In this document: in pieces, positions 43,463-53,185 of the stretch
Layout of the letters: each line of letters begins with the position of its first letter
Numbering within the stretch: the stretch's first letter is position 1
Assembly: GCF_028751035.1 (NCBI RefSeq)
Contig: NZ_CP063533.1
Coordinates: 1,488,001 to 1,552,000, forward strand
DNA: 64,000 nt
DNA from: Helicobacter winghamensis ATCC BAA-430
GTDB lineage: Bacteria; Campylobacterota; Campylobacteria; Campylobacterales; Helicobacteraceae
Reading direction: 5' to 3'
Translations under genes and position numbers: made by a program
Notes under the pieces: model-generated
What the model was told of the DNA's origin: nothing
The model's database searches: none
The model's input: the letters and a program-made list of their open reading frames with translations, nothing else

Positions 43463-44791
43463 ATGGATTTTTTTGCCCCCCTTTTTAATGCCCTATCTAG
43501 CAATACCTTATCTAGCGATATGGAATCCAAGCGCGCGATTTTAAAAAAAGACTGCATTTTACAAAAAGGATTCCATTATTTTGACTGGACAGCTAGCGGA
43601 CTTGGCGCAAAATGCACAGAAGAGCGCATTAACTCCATTTTGCCTTTTTATGCAAATACACACTCTCAAAGCAATACAAATGCAGAATTTATGAGCGAAC
43701 TTTATGAGGGTGCTAGAGAGCATTTAAAAAGCTTTTTTAATTTAGATTCCAATTTCGCCTTAATTTCCTGCGGCTTTGGTTCAACAGCGGCGATCAAGAA
43801 GTTTCAGGAGCTTATAGGCATTTATATCCCCCCTAAAACACGCGCAATTTTGAACCTATCAAAGATTGATAAATCCACACTTCCCTTAGTTGTCGTAGGA
43901 CCTTATGAGCACCATAGCAACGAACTAAGCTTTAGAGAAGGCTTATGTGAAGTAGTGCGTGTGCCACTCAATGCGCAAGGGCTTTTTGACCTTGACGCCT
44001 TAAAGCACATTTTAGATTCCAACAAAGGACGCAAAATCATCGGTTCTTTTGCGCTAGGTTCAAATGTTAGCGGAATTGTTATCCCTTACCAAGAAATTTC
44101 TTATCTTATACGCAAACATAATGGGATTGTTTGTTTTGATTGTGCAAGCAGTGCTTCTTATTTACATATTGAGCCACAATTTTATGATGCGATTTTTCTC
44201 TCCCCTCACAAACTCTTTGGTGGAATTGGAGGTAGTGGAATCTTAATTGTAAATCGCGCCTTAATTGATAAAACACTTCCGCCAACTTTCTGTGGTGGGG
44301 GCGTTGTGGGCTATGTTTCACGCACAAGTGCCAAATATTTTGGTATTGATGAAATAAGAGAAGAAGCAGGAACTCCGGGAATCTTAGCCTTTTTGCGCGC
44401 ATATTTAGGCTTTGCCTTGCGTCAAGAAATCGGCTTAGAATGGATAAAAGAGGCTAAACTCCCTTACATTAAACAATTTAGAGAGTTTTTAGAAAATGAA
44501 CCACGCATTACGCATTATGGAAACTTAACACATAATGTATTAGGGATTTTTGCCTTTAATCTTAAAGGTTTTGAACCCTTTGCATTAGCAGAAAAATTAT
44601 CCAAAGAATACGGAATCCTAGTGCGTGCAGGTTGCTCTTGTGCCGGACCTTATGGACACGATTTGTTAGGTTTAGAAGATGGCACAATTTTTACTCAAAA
44701 GCCCGGTTGGATTCGGCTAAATCTCCATTACACGCACACACAGCAAGAAGTTACGCATTTAATTAACACGCTAAAAGCCTTGCTTTCTTAA
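43463..44791 (+). CDS. Class V aminotransferase (cysteine desulfurase/selenocysteine lyase-like)
   Basis: PLP enzyme of 442 aa. Its parts follow group II cysteine desulfurases (SufS-like): HYFDWTASGLGAKCTEERI, GFGSTAAIKKF, VGPYEHHSNELSFREGL with the catalytic His region, VCFDCASSASYLHIEP with the PLP Asp, and the Schiff-base lysine in FLSPHKLFGGIGGSGIL. The C-terminus has VRAGCSCAGPYGHDLLGL, where the active Cys normally lies, followed by IRLNLHYTHTQQEV. It appears intact, unlike the NifS-like gene at 8.5 kb. The longer frame starts 39 bases upstream, but AGGA before the ATG at 43463 decides. The substrate is uncertain. Confidence 0.8.
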   Translation: MDFFAPLFNALSSNTLSSDMESKRAILKKDCILQKGFHYFDWTASGLGAKCTEERINSILPFYANTHSQSNTNAEFMSELYEGAREHLKSFFNLDSNFALISCGFGSTAAIKKFQELIGIYIPPKTRAILNLSKIDKSTLPLVVVGPYEHHSNELSFREGLCEVVRVPLNAQGLFDLDALKHILDSNKGRKIIGSFALGSNVSGIVIPYQEISYLIRKHNGIVCFDCASSASYLHIEPQFYDAIFLSPHKLFGGIGGSGILIVNRALIDKTLPPTFCGGGVVGYVSRTSAKYFGIDEIREEAGTPGILAFLRAYLGFALRQEIGLEWIKEAKLPYIKQFREFLENEPRITHYGNLTHNVLGIFAFNLKGFEPFALAEKLSKEYGILVRAGCSCAGPYGHDLLGLEDGTIFTQKPGWIRLNLHYTHTQQEVTHLINTLKALLS

Positions 44792-44833
44792 AAAGTTTTA
44801 ACAAAACTTCCAAAAACTTTAAAAAAATAATGC

Positions 44834-44839
44834 TAAAAT
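44834..44839 (+). promoter_or_regulatory. -10 box of the small-ORF-priA transcript
   Basis: TAAAAT 29 bases before the ATG at 44868, followed by AAGGA before the start. Confidence 0.4.
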
Positions 44840-44867
44840 ACGCACGATTTAAATTTAAGGAATTGCA

Positions 44868-45101
44868 ATGGAAGAAGCCAAAAACATTTCAAATAAACTT
44901 TTAGAAAGCGTTGAAAGTCTTGTTGAAGAACTAAGAAAATTGCGCGATGAAAATCAATCTTTACGCCAGCAAATTGTGCTTTTAAAAGCTGAAAATGAAG
45001 CCAAAAATTCTGAAATTAGCTCTCTGTATGATGAAATTAGCGCAAAAGATCGCGATTTAGAAGGCGCATTAAATAAAATCCAAAATGCGCTAGGACATTA
45101 A
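44868..45101 (+). CDS. Small coiled-coil protein upstream of priA
   Basis: A 77-aa protein that is almost one heptad coiled coil (LLESVESLVEELRKLRDENQSLRQQIVLLKAENEAK), charged and soluble. In size and form it recalls cell-division coiled coils such as ZapB, but I cannot assign it to that family. It is followed after 3 bases by another small ORF and then priA, so the three are likely one transcript. Confidence 0.75.
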   Translation: MEEAKNISNKLLESVESLVEELRKLRDENQSLRQQIVLLKAENEAKNSEISSLYDEISAKDRDLEGALNKIQNALGH

Positions 45102-45104
45102 TAT

Positions 45105-45329
45105 ATGGATAATGCGTTTCGCGTGAGCCTTGCAGGGCGTTTCTTTGATATTCCCACACTAGAAATCTCCCCAGCCACTCTTGAGGCATTAAAGGCTATC
45201 ACAGATAATGCAGGCGTAATAAATCCGCGTGATCTTTTGCGTGCGTTTTTAGAATCTTATGAAATCAAAGCCACGCTAGAATCAAGCCTTGCAACTGCGA
45301 TACAAAAGATCCAAGACGCTAAAAATTAA
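45105..45329 (+). CDS. Small hypothetical protein upstream of priA
   Basis: A 74-aa soluble protein that I do not recognise. It opens with FRVSLAGRFFDIPTLEISPATLEALKAI, a short strand-rich start, then helices (RDLLRAFLESYEIKATLESSLATAIQKI). The opening loosely recalls the beta hairpin of ZapA, which would fit a ZapB-like neighbour, but this is a guess. Start ATG lies 3 bases after the coiled-coil gene; priA follows 5 bases later. Confidence 0.7.
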   Translation: MDNAFRVSLAGRFFDIPTLEISPATLEALKAITDNAGVINPRDLLRAFLESYEIKATLESSLATAIQKIQDAKN

Positions 45330-45334
45330 CGCAT

Positions 45335-47209
45335 TTGCAAGAATTTTTCTATCACATCATAATCTTAAAGCGCAATTCTCCATTGCTCACTTACTTTAGT
45401 AAAACTTTCCTTGAAAAAGGCACGCTTGTTAGCATTCCCTTGCATTCTAAAATCCTGCAAGGAATTGTGCTTAAGCAATGTCAAAAGCCCAAATTTGAAT
45501 GCAAAGAAGCCACACCCTTAGACTTCCACTTCTCCCAAGCACAATGCACCCTTGCGGAGTTTATCACAAGTTATTATTGCACTTCTCACTCCCTTGCATT
45601 TAGTCTTTTTACGCCCTTTAATAGCGCGCAGAATCTAAATTTACAACCCCTAGACTTTCCGCTAAACTCTTTGAATAAAAGCCAGCTTGAAGCCTTTAAC
45701 TTCATCAAAAACCGCCAAGATTCCTTGCTTTTTGGCGATACAGGTAGTGGCAAGACAGAAATTTATATGCACTTGTTTAACGCAAGTTTAAAAAAAGGCA
45801 AAAATGCGCTTTTTTTAATGCCTGAAATTTCTCTAACTCCGCAAATGGAAAAGCGGTTAAAGGCTGTTTTTGGAGATTGTATTGCATTTTGGCACTCTAA
45901 AGTTACAAAGGCTAGAAAAACTCAAATCTTACAAGATTTAAAAGAAGGCAAAGTTAGGATCTTAGCAGGCGCTCGTTCAGCCTTGTTTTTGCCCTTATCA
46001 AATTTAGACACCATTGTCATTGATGAAGAGCACGATGATGCGTATAAATCAAGCTCCACTCCTCGCTACCACGCACGCGATGTGGCACTCTATCTTGCTA
46101 AAACACAGAATCTAAGAATCGTTTTAGGCTCGGCAACTCCGCTTGTTACAAGCTATCAACGCGCCAAGCAAAACCATAGCCTTTTTCGCTTAAAAGGCAC
46201 ACATTTTAATACACAAAAACACTACCACTTTTGCAAAAATACGGAATCCACACAAATACAAACTACACCCATAGAAACAACTTTGCAAAGAGTCCTAGAG
46301 AGTGGCAAGCAAGCCATTGTTTTTTTGCCTACGCGTGCGAATTTTAAACATTTGCTTTGCATAGAATGCAATGAAGCTATTGAATGCCCAAATTGTAGTG
46401 TATCTTTAAGCTTGCATTCTAAAGATTCCAGTCTAAAATGCCATTATTGCCACTATACACGCCCCATTCCACAAACTTGCCCTAAATGTCAAGGAATGTT
46501 ACAAAGCCTACGCATAGGCACACAAGAATTTTCTAAAACCTTGCAAGAGTCCTTACCAAAGGCTCGCATTACCTGTTTTGACCGCGATTCTATTACCACG
46601 CAAAAAAAGCTCTCCCAAATTCTTGATGCATTTAATCACCATAAAATTGATATTTTAGTAGGCACACAAATGCTCTCCAAAGGACATGATTATCATAATG
46701 TCGCACTAAGCGTAATTTTAGGGCTTGATTATCTTTTAAAAGGAAGTGATTATAGAGCAAGAGAAAGAGCCTTAGCCTTAATGTTTCAAATCTCAGGGAG
46801 AAGTGGCAGAAAAGAAAATGGCGAAGTGTTAATCCAAACACAATATGAAGATTTTTTTAAAAAATACTTAAACGATTATCAGATATTTCTAGAAGACGAA
46901 CTTCTTATGCGTGAAAATTTATATCCACCTTTTATGCGTTTATCTCTTATCCATTTTAAAGATAAAAATCAAATAAAAGCAAAATATCTTATGCAAAAAG
47001 CCTTAAAAATTTTACAACAAAAAATCAAAGAAAATACACTTAATGTAGAAATTGTAGGCAGTGGTGAAGCCCCAATTGAACGCATTTTAGACAAGTGGCG
47101 TTATTTAATAATGCTCCGCTCTAAAAGCTCTAAGGACTTACACATCGCGCTTTTACCCTTGCGCAATTTTGCTTGCGAGATTGATATAGACCCACTTGAG
47201 TTTAACTAA
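45335..47209 (+). CDS. priA: Primosomal replication-restart helicase PriA
   Basis: DNA helicase that reloads the replisome at stalled forks, 624 aa, shorter than E. coli PriA (732) as usual in Campylobacterota. Walker A is LLFGDTGSGKTEIYM and the DEAH box reads VIDEEHDDAYKSSSTPRYHARD. A zinc-binding insert has eight cysteines in CIECNEAIECPNCSVSL and CHYCHYTRPIPQTCPKC. Motif V/VI are ILVGTQMLSKGHDY and FQISGRSGRKENGEV. The first codon is TTG with no strong ribosome-binding site, so translation probably depends on the preceding ORF. It overlaps the convergent murD by 8 bases. Confidence 0.94.
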   Translation: MQEFFYHIIILKRNSPLLTYFSKTFLEKGTLVSIPLHSKILQGIVLKQCQKPKFECKEATPLDFHFSQAQCTLAEFITSYYCTSHSLAFSLFTPFNSAQNLNLQPLDFPLNSLNKSQLEAFNFIKNRQDSLLFGDTGSGKTEIYMHLFNASLKKGKNALFLMPEISLTPQMEKRLKAVFGDCIAFWHSKVTKARKTQILQDLKEGKVRILAGARSALFLPLSNLDTIVIDEEHDDAYKSSSTPRYHARDVALYLAKTQNLRIVLGSATPLVTSYQRAKQNHSLFRLKGTHFNTQKHYHFCKNTESTQIQTTPIETTLQRVLESGKQAIVFLPTRANFKHLLCIECNEAIECPNCSVSLSLHSKDSSLKCHYCHYTRPIPQTCPKCQGMLQSLRIGTQEFSKTLQESLPKARITCFDRDSITTQKKLSQILDAFNHHKIDILVGTQMLSKGHDYHNVALSVILGLDYLLKGSDYRARERALALMFQISGRSGRKENGEVLIQTQYEDFFKKYLNDYQIFLEDELLMRENLYPPFMRLSLIHFKDKNQIKAKYLMQKALKILQQKIKENTLNVEIVGSGEAPIERILDKWRYLIMLRSKSSKDLHIALLPLRNFACEIDIDPLEFN

Positions 47210-48470
47210 GAGCATAAAGTTTAAACTTCTCTCCCCTTTCTTTATAAGATTTAAATTGATCCAAACTTGCAGCAGCAGGAGATAGCATTGCCACACATTT
47301 TGTGGAATCTTTTTTGAATTCCAACAATCTCTTCTTTATACTATCTACCGCCACTTCAAGCGTATAGCACGCTTTAGATTCCACAATCCCAAGTGCAAGC
47401 TTACAAAGCCTATCTGTGTTGCTCCCAATCGCAAAAATCTCTATTCCATTGCCCTTTTTTAAAACTTTGATTAAATCAAACAGCGGGCTTAAATCAGCCC
47501 CTTTATCATCGCCCCCCAGCACAAGCAAAATCCTTTGATTTTGGTAACTTTTTAAAGCTTCCATTGTGGCATCAATATTTGTCCCCTTGCTATCATCAAC
47601 CCAAAGATTCCCCGCCCTATCATAAAATTCTTCCATTTTATGCGCCCCAATTTTAAAGGCGTTTAAAAGCGTATAATCTGTTTGTAGCGTTAAAATCTTT
47701 GCCCCACACAATGCTAGCGTTGCATCCAGCAAAAAAGGCTCTTTAAAAGCAATTTTTTCTAAATCTATCCCAAAAATTTGCGCTAAATCGTTAGAATTTT
47801 CATAAAACACAAGCTTCCCAAGAGACTTTTTACAAAAAGTATGCCCCTCCACACTCTTTGGCAAAATCGCAATTTCTTTTTCTTTTAGCAATAAAATAGG
47901 CTTTAGCTTGTCTTTAATATAGGCTTCATAGCTCCCGTGCCAACTAATGTGATCTTGTGAGAGTGGCAGCAAAAGATACAAGCTAGGCTTTGCTAGATTT
48001 GTATAATGGAGTGTAAAAGAGCTTGTTTCTAGCACCCAAAGTGGAGAATTAGAATCCAATTTTGCTAAGGGAGTTCCAATATTTCCGCCACTTTGAGCGT
48101 TTAGATGTGCTAGCAAATGTGTTAGCATTTGTGTGGTTGTTGTTTTACCATTTGTGCCACTAATCCACACAGAAGAAGGCATTGTATGGGCAAAAAAATC
48201 ATATTCACTTAAAAGGCGCATTTTAGAGTATTTTCTAGCAAAAAAACGCGCTGTTTGCACCATTGTGTTATTTGGTGGAATCCCTGGGCTTACGAGAATT
48301 GTCGCATCAAATTGCGTAGATAAAATCTCTGATAGATACGCGCTAGGATACAATGCATTATCAAATTCATCGTAACTTAACGTTTTAAAACTATCATCAA
48401 AAACCAAAAGCGGCGCGTAAGATTCCGCAATTGCACGATTTGTCCCTCCAAACCCTAAGAGTATCAGCAT
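47202..48470 (-). CDS. murD: UDP-N-acetylmuramoyl-L-alanine:D-glutamate ligase MurD
   Basis: Adds D-glutamate to the peptidoglycan precursor, cytoplasmic, 422 aa, a little shorter than most MurD. The ATP loop is SSVWISGTNGKTTTTQMLTHL. VLETSSFTLHYT and LLPLSQDHISWHGSYEAYIKDKLK fit the central domain, and VDDSKGTNIDATMEALKSY with LVLGGDDKGADLSPL the C-terminal domain. It follows mraY by 10 bases, an order seen in many division and cell-wall clusters. Confidence 0.94.
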   Translation of the reverse strand: MLILLGFGGTNRAIAESYAPLLVFDDSFKTLSYDEFDNALYPSAYLSEILSTQFDATILVSPGIPPNNTMVQTARFFARKYSKMRLLSEYDFFAHTMPSSVWISGTNGKTTTTQMLTHLLAHLNAQSGGNIGTPLAKLDSNSPLWVLETSSFTLHYTNLAKPSLYLLLPLSQDHISWHGSYEAYIKDKLKPILLLKEKEIAILPKSVEGHTFCKKSLGKLVFYENSNDLAQIFGIDLEKIAFKEPFLLDATLALCGAKILTLQTDYTLLNAFKIGAHKMEEFYDRAGNLWVDDSKGTNIDATMEALKSYQNQRILLVLGGDDKGADLSPLFDLIKVLKKGNGIEIFAIGSNTDRLCKLALGIVESKACYTLEVAVDSIKKRLLEFKKDSTKCVAMLSPAAASLDQFKSYKERGEKFKLYALS

Positions 48471-48480
48471 AACAATTCCT

Positions 48481-49539
48481 TTAGCGCAGTTTCAAACTCA
48501 AAAGCGCAATTAAATTACTCATTAACGCCACAATCCAAAAACGCACGATAATCTTACTCTCACTTAAACCCTTCTCTTCAAAATGATGGTGCAAAGGTGC
48601 CATTAAAAAAATTTTCTTACCCCGCGTTTTGTAACTTCCAATTTGTAAAATCACAGACAAAGCTTCCACTACAAAAATAAATCCAATCAAAAATAAAAGA
48701 ATCTCATTTTTAGAAACAATCGCCATATACGCGATAAACCCCCCAAGACTAAGGCTTCCGCTATCTCCCATAAAGACTTGTGCTGGGTGGCAGTTATACC
48801 ACAAAAAACCAATCAAAGCCCCAATTAACGCTGCAGATAAAATCACAAGCTCCCCACTATCTAGCACCTTTGGATAGAGTAAATACGCACTAAGTCCGCT
48901 ATGTCCAGCCACATACACAAATACACTCAAAGAAGTTAGCGCATAAATTGATGGAATCGCAACTAAGCCATCTAAACCATCTGTTAAATTCACCGCATTG
49001 CTTGTTGCCACAAACACAAGTGTCCAAAATAAGATTCCAAACACTCCCCAATCAAACAGAGCATTCTTAAAAAAAGGTAAATAAAACTCTGTATTTAAGG
49101 TCGTCCAATACAATGCTAAAGAAAGTAAAAAACTCATAAAAATCTGTAAATAAAGCTTTTTTCTTGCCGACATTCCTGCGTTTTTATTCTGCGAGATTTT
49201 AGAATAATCATCACTTATGCCAAGAAATGCAAAAAGAAGTAGCGTAGCAATCCCTAAAAGCACATAAATATGTGTAAGTTTTGCACATAATAAAGTGGCA
49301 AGCAAGGTTGTGCTCACAAAAACGATTCCACCCATTGTGGGCGTGTTTGCCTTTTCTTGATGATTTTTGGGAGCAAACTTTGAAATAGGCTGATTTGCTT
49401 GCTTATTTTGAGCCCACAAAATGTAATAAGGCATTATAAAAATCGTCAAAAGCAATGCAATAAAAAACGCAATAGCTGAACGCACCGTGATATACTGGAA
49501 CAAATTAATATCAAAAAACGCATAAAGGTAGTAAAGCAT
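48481..49539 (-). CDS. mraY: Phospho-N-acetylmuramoyl-pentapeptide transferase MraY
   Basis: Inner-membrane enzyme that transfers phospho-MurNAc-pentapeptide to undecaprenyl phosphate (lipid I), 352 aa with about 10 membrane helices. Conserved loops are [21 protein letters not shown] with the paired Asp residues, [29 protein letters not shown] and [18 protein letters not shown] with the histidine cluster. Translationally close to murD, so both serve the same pathway. Confidence 0.96.
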   Translation of the reverse strand: MLYYLYAFFDINLFQYITVRSAIAFFIALLLTIFIMPYYILWAQNKQANQPISKFAPKNHQEKANTPTMGGIVFVSTTLLATLLCAKLTHIYVLLGIATLLLFAFLGISDDYSKISQNKNAGMSARKKLYLQIFMSFLLSLALYWTTLNTEFYLPFFKNALFDWGVFGILFWTLVFVATSNAVNLTDGLDGLVAIPSIYALTSLSVFVYVAGHSGLSAYLLYPKVLDSGELVILSAALIGALIGFLWYNCHPAQVFMGDSGSLSLGGFIAYMAIVSKNEILLFLIGFIFVVEALSVILQIGSYKTRGKKIFLMAPLHHHFEEKGLSESKIIVRFWIVALMSNLIALLSLKLR

Positions 49540-49592
49540 AAATCTAGCACTTATAAATGAAATTTTAGGAAAAATTTAGATAGGATTCTACC

Positions 49593-49598
49593 TAAAAT
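49593..49598 (+). promoter_or_regulatory. -10 box of gpmI
   Basis: TAAAAT 26 bases before the ATG at 49624, in the gap to divergent mraY, with AGGAAA between them. Confidence 0.35.
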
Positions 49599-49623
49599 AA
49601 CTTTAAAACTAGGAAATTCTTAA

Positions 49624-51093
49624 ATGAAAACCCTTTTAATCATCACCGATGGAATTGGCTTTAATGTTAATCCCGACTTCAACGCTTTTTTTCACGCCAA
49701 AAAGCCAACTTATGACAAACTTTTTAAAGAAGTGCCTTATGGTATGATTGAAACCTTTGGTTTGTCTGTGGGCTTACCAGAAGGGCAAATGGGGAACTCT
49801 GAAGTGGGGCATATGAGCTTAGGAAGTGGAAGAATTTTGTATCAAGATTTAGTCAAAATTAACAAGGCAATAGAAAATGGAAGTTTAATGCAAAACAAAG
49901 CCCTAGATTCCATTAAAACTTGTAAGAGAGTGCATTTAATTGGATTAATGAGTGATGGCGGGGTGCATAGCCACTTAAATCATATTTTAGCCCTTGCAGA
50001 AGGATTGCAATCGCAATGTGAAGTGTTATTGCATTTAATCACCGATGGGCGTGATGTCTTACCAAAGACTGCTCCAAGCTTTTTAAATGAAGTAGAAAAA
50101 GCAATACAAGGCAAAAATATCCGCATTGCAAGCCTTAGTGGGCGTTATTTTGCAATGGATAGGGATAATCGCTGGGAGAGAGTAGAGCTTGCCTACAACA
50201 CAATCGCGCTTGGTGAAAATCCACAAAATACAAGCCTAAAAGAATATTTGCAAGCACAATTTGCAAAAGAAATCTTTGATGAATTTATTGAACCTGCGAG
50301 CTTTAATGGCTATGATGGAATCCAAAAAGAAGATGGAATCGTTTTTGTAAATTTTAGAAGCGATAGGGCAAGAGAGATTGTAAGCGCATTAGGAAATGTA
50401 GAATTTAGTGGATTTATGCGCAAAAACTTTACTAAAATTCCACTTATTACAATGACGCCTTATGATAAAACATTTAATTTTCCTATTCTTTTTCCAAAAG
50501 AGAGCATTAAAAACACCCTTGCTGAAGTGATTTCTAAGCATAATTTACGCCAATTCCACACCGCAGAAACAGAAAAATATGCCCATGTTACTTTCTTTTT
50601 TAATGGGGGAATAGAAGAGCCATACCCTAATGAAACGCGCCTTTTGGTGCCTTCACCAAAGGTTAAAACTTACGATTTACAACCACAAATGAGCGCAAAA
50701 GAGGTTGGCGATGCGGTTTTAGGTGCAATGGAGAGCGGATATGATTTTATTGTTGTAAATTTTGCAAATGGCGATATGGTAGGACATACAGGAAGCTATG
50801 AAGCAGCAATTAAAGCCGTAGAAGCGGTGGATTTTGAACTAGGCAGAATCTACACAAAGGCGCAAGAGCTTCATTATGGTTTTATCCTAACAAGCGATCA
50901 CGGAAATTGTGAAGCAATGAAAAATGAAAAAGGCGAACCACTGACTAATCACACCATAGGAAGTGTTTGGTGTTTTATCGCTGCTAATGGCGTAAAAAGC
51001 GTAAAAAATGGAGGTTTAAACAACATTGCTCCAAGTGTTTTAAAACTAATGGAATTAGAAATTCCAAATGAAATGGACGCACCGCTTTTTTAG
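49624..51093 (+). CDS. gpmI: 2,3-bisphosphoglycerate-independent phosphoglycerate mutase GpmI
   Basis: Interconverts 3- and 2-phosphoglycerate using two Mn ions, cytoplasmic, 489 aa, slightly shorter than the usual 510. [11 protein letters not shown] has the first metal Asp and [17 protein letters not shown] the phospho-serine. Substrate loops [22 protein letters not shown] and [15 protein letters not shown] are intact, as is the metal cluster [18 protein letters not shown] plus LTSDHGNCE. Monocistronic. Confidence 0.96.
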   Translation: MKTLLIITDGIGFNVNPDFNAFFHAKKPTYDKLFKEVPYGMIETFGLSVGLPEGQMGNSEVGHMSLGSGRILYQDLVKINKAIENGSLMQNKALDSIKTCKRVHLIGLMSDGGVHSHLNHILALAEGLQSQCEVLLHLITDGRDVLPKTAPSFLNEVEKAIQGKNIRIASLSGRYFAMDRDNRWERVELAYNTIALGENPQNTSLKEYLQAQFAKEIFDEFIEPASFNGYDGIQKEDGIVFVNFRSDRAREIVSALGNVEFSGFMRKNFTKIPLITMTPYDKTFNFPILFPKESIKNTLAEVISKHNLRQFHTAETEKYAHVTFFFNGGIEEPYPNETRLLVPSPKVKTYDLQPQMSAKEVGDAVLGAMESGYDFIVVNFANGDMVGHTGSYEAAIKAVEAVDFELGRIYTKAQELHYGFILTSDHGNCEAMKNEKGEPLTNHTIGSVWCFIAANGVKSVKNGGLNNIAPSVLKLMELEIPNEMDAPLF

Positions 51094-51135
51094 ATTTTTC
51101 ACTAAGATTTAAACAAAAATATACAAAGCATTATG

Positions 51136-51141
51136 TATAAT
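51136..51141 (+). promoter_or_regulatory. -10 box of cheZ
   Basis: TATAAT 32 bases before the ATG at 51174, in the 77-base gap after gpmI. Confidence 0.45.
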
Positions 51142-51173
51142 CTTACATTTTAAGTTCACTTTTAAGGGCGATG

Positions 51174-51869
51174 ATGACACAAGAAGAATTAGATGCATTG
51201 CTAAATAGCGATATTGACGCTACTGAAGAGCCAGAACCTGTGCAAAGCCAAGAAGAGCCAAAGCATTCAGATCCAACTATTGAAAGCGGAGCAGTAACTG
51301 CTGACGATTTTAAAATCAACCAAGATGTGAGTTGGCCTCCACCGCCTCCGACAACAGAACACAAAGTTGTGCATCAACTTGATGATGTAACGCGTGATTC
51401 AGAGATTAAAGCCACAGAAATGTTTGACAAACTGGAGAGCATTAACAATCTAGGCGCAGATATTGAAGATGCTTTTGGAAAAATCCAAGATTTCATTAAC
51501 TCCCAAGAAGAATTGCTTCAAAAACTCCACGCAAAATTCCCAGATTTTCACACTTTTAGTGAAAAACTAGAAGAGATTGCTAACATTAAAGCAAACGCGC
51601 AAAAAATCTCTGACTCCTTACAAGAAATCTCAATGGCTTCTTTAGATGCAATGGAGAGTATGCAATACCAAGACATTCATCGCCAAAAGATTGAACGCGT
51701 TATTAATGTAATGCGCGCGCTCTCACGCTATATGAGCTCTTTATTTGAAGGCAAGATTGAAGATAGCAAGCGCGTAAGCTCGGCTGTGTATATTCAAGGA
51801 GATTCCGCGGATAATGTGATGCACACAGATGATATTGAAGCATTGATTGAAAAATTTGGCACAAATTAA
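51174..51869 (+). CDS. cheZ: Chemotaxis phosphatase CheZ (Campylobacterota type)
   Basis: Dephosphorylates CheY-P to end a tumbling signal; 231 aa. The long helical hairpin spans about residues 75-190. The catalytic segment MQYQDIHRQKIERVINVM corresponds to QDLTGQ-IxRV of E. coli CheZ, with the key Asp-Gln positions occupied by Asp and His-Arg-Gln. The last residues DDIEALIEKFG resemble CheZ's C-terminal CheY-docking helix. The first residues TQEELDALLNSD resemble the CheY-binding N-terminus of FliM/FliY. Two ATGs are adjacent; AAGG spacing favours the second. The U32-family gene follows with a TAATG overlap, as in H. pylori. Confidence 0.85.
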   Translation: MTQEELDALLNSDIDATEEPEPVQSQEEPKHSDPTIESGAVTADDFKINQDVSWPPPPPTTEHKVVHQLDDVTRDSEIKATEMFDKLESINNLGADIEDAFGKIQDFINSQEELLQKLHAKFPDFHTFSEKLEEIANIKANAQKISDSLQEISMASLDAMESMQYQDIHRQKIERVINVMRALSRYMSSLFEGKIEDSKRVSSAVYIQGDSADNVMHTDDIEALIEKFGTN

Positions 51870-53185
51870 TGCGTCTTCCAGAACTTCTTTCGCCCGCTGG
51901 AAATCTTAAAAAACTAAAGATTGCCTTAGAATACGGAGCAGACGCTGTTTATGGAGGTGTCAGCCATTTTTCTTTGCGCAATCGCTCAGGCAAGGAATTT
52001 GATTTTGAAAGCTTTAAAGAAGGTGTGGATTACACACATTCTAAAGGTAAAAAAATCTATGTTACCATTAATGGTTTTCCTTTCAACTCCCAATTAAAAC
52101 TTCTTCAAACCCATATTGAAAAAATGGCTTCCTTAAAACCTGATGCTTTTATTGTCGCAGCACCGGGAGTTGTGAGATTAGCACGCCAAATTGCTCCAGA
52201 GATTCCAATCCATCTCTCCACCCAAGCAAATGTTTTAAATGTGCTAGATGCGCAAGTGTTTTATGATTTAGGAGTGAAGCGCATTGTTGCGGCAAGGGAG
52301 CTTAGCTTAAAAGATGCTATTGCCATTAAAAAAGCGATTCCGACTTTAGAACTAGAGATTTTTATCCACGGCTCAATGTGTTTTGCGTTTTCTGGGCGTT
52401 GTTTAATCTCTGCTTTGCAAAGTGGAAGAGTGCCAAATCGTGGGAGTTGCGCTAATGATTGTCGCTTTGATTATGAATATTATGTGCGAAATACTGAAAA
52501 TGATGAGCTTGTGCGTTTTAGCGGCAAAGAAATCTATGCAAGAAACCCCGATAATGGCGTAATGATGCGCTTAGAAGAGGAAGAGGGAGTAGGGACACAT
52601 ATTTTTAATTCCAAAGATTTAAATTTAGCAGAGCATATTCCTACGATTTTAGAATGCGGTGCTATTGATTCTTTAAAGATTGAAGGGCGGACAAAATCCG
52701 CATATTACGCAGGAATTACAGCTTTTGCTTACAGAGCAGCACTAGATGATTATGCCAAAGGTGCATTTGTAGAGCAGAAATACACACAAGAGCTTGATAC
52801 GCTAAAAAATCGTGGCTTTAGCGATGGCTACATTATCCACCGCCCTTATGAGAAGTTAAACACACAAAATCATTTTACTGCCATTAGTGAAGGGAGCTAT
52901 CAAGTTAATGCTGAAGTTAGTGAAGATGGCAAAAGTGCGCTTTGTCGCCACACAATCCGCCCCAATGAGCCAAAAGAAATTATAAGCGCGCAGCTAAATA
53001 GCATTAAGGATTGCAAAAATGAAATTGGAGAGATTTTTACCAAAGATGGCAAGAAGTATCTAAAACTTTTTAAAATCCTTTTAGAAAATGGAAAAGAGCT
53101 AGAATCTATCCATAGTGGCAATGAAAATCCTTTCTTGCTCCCCTTTCCACTTCCCCCTTTTAGCTTTTTAAGACAGAGGGTTTAA
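51869..53185 (+). CDS. Peptidase U32 family protein (PrtC/TrhP-like)
   Basis: A 438-aa TIM-barrel-type U32 family protein. The opening ELLSPAGNLKKLKIALEYGADAVYGG is typical. The U32 signature is LEIFIHGSMCFAFSGRC followed by LISALQSGRVPNRGSCANDC, which has four cysteines that probably bind an iron-sulfur cluster. Relatives act in tRNA or rRNA hydroxylation (TrhP, RlhA); H. pylori PrtC was named as a collagenase, so both readings exist and RNA modification is the better supported role for the family. It overlaps cheZ by 1 base and the convergent carbonic-anhydrase-like gene by 4. Confidence 0.87.
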   Translation: MRLPELLSPAGNLKKLKIALEYGADAVYGGVSHFSLRNRSGKEFDFESFKEGVDYTHSKGKKIYVTINGFPFNSQLKLLQTHIEKMASLKPDAFIVAAPGVVRLARQIAPEIPIHLSTQANVLNVLDAQVFYDLGVKRIVAARELSLKDAIAIKKAIPTLELEIFIHGSMCFAFSGRCLISALQSGRVPNRGSCANDCRFDYEYYVRNTENDELVRFSGKEIYARNPDNGVMMRLEEEEGVGTHIFNSKDLNLAEHIPTILECGAIDSLKIEGRTKSAYYAGITAFAYRAALDDYAKGAFVEQKYTQELDTLKNRGFSDGYIIHRPYEKLNTQNHFTAISEGSYQVNAEVSEDGKSALCRHTIRPNEPKEIISAQLNSIKDCKNEIGEIFTKDGKKYLKLFKILLENGKELESIHSGNENPFLLPFPLPPFSFLRQRV

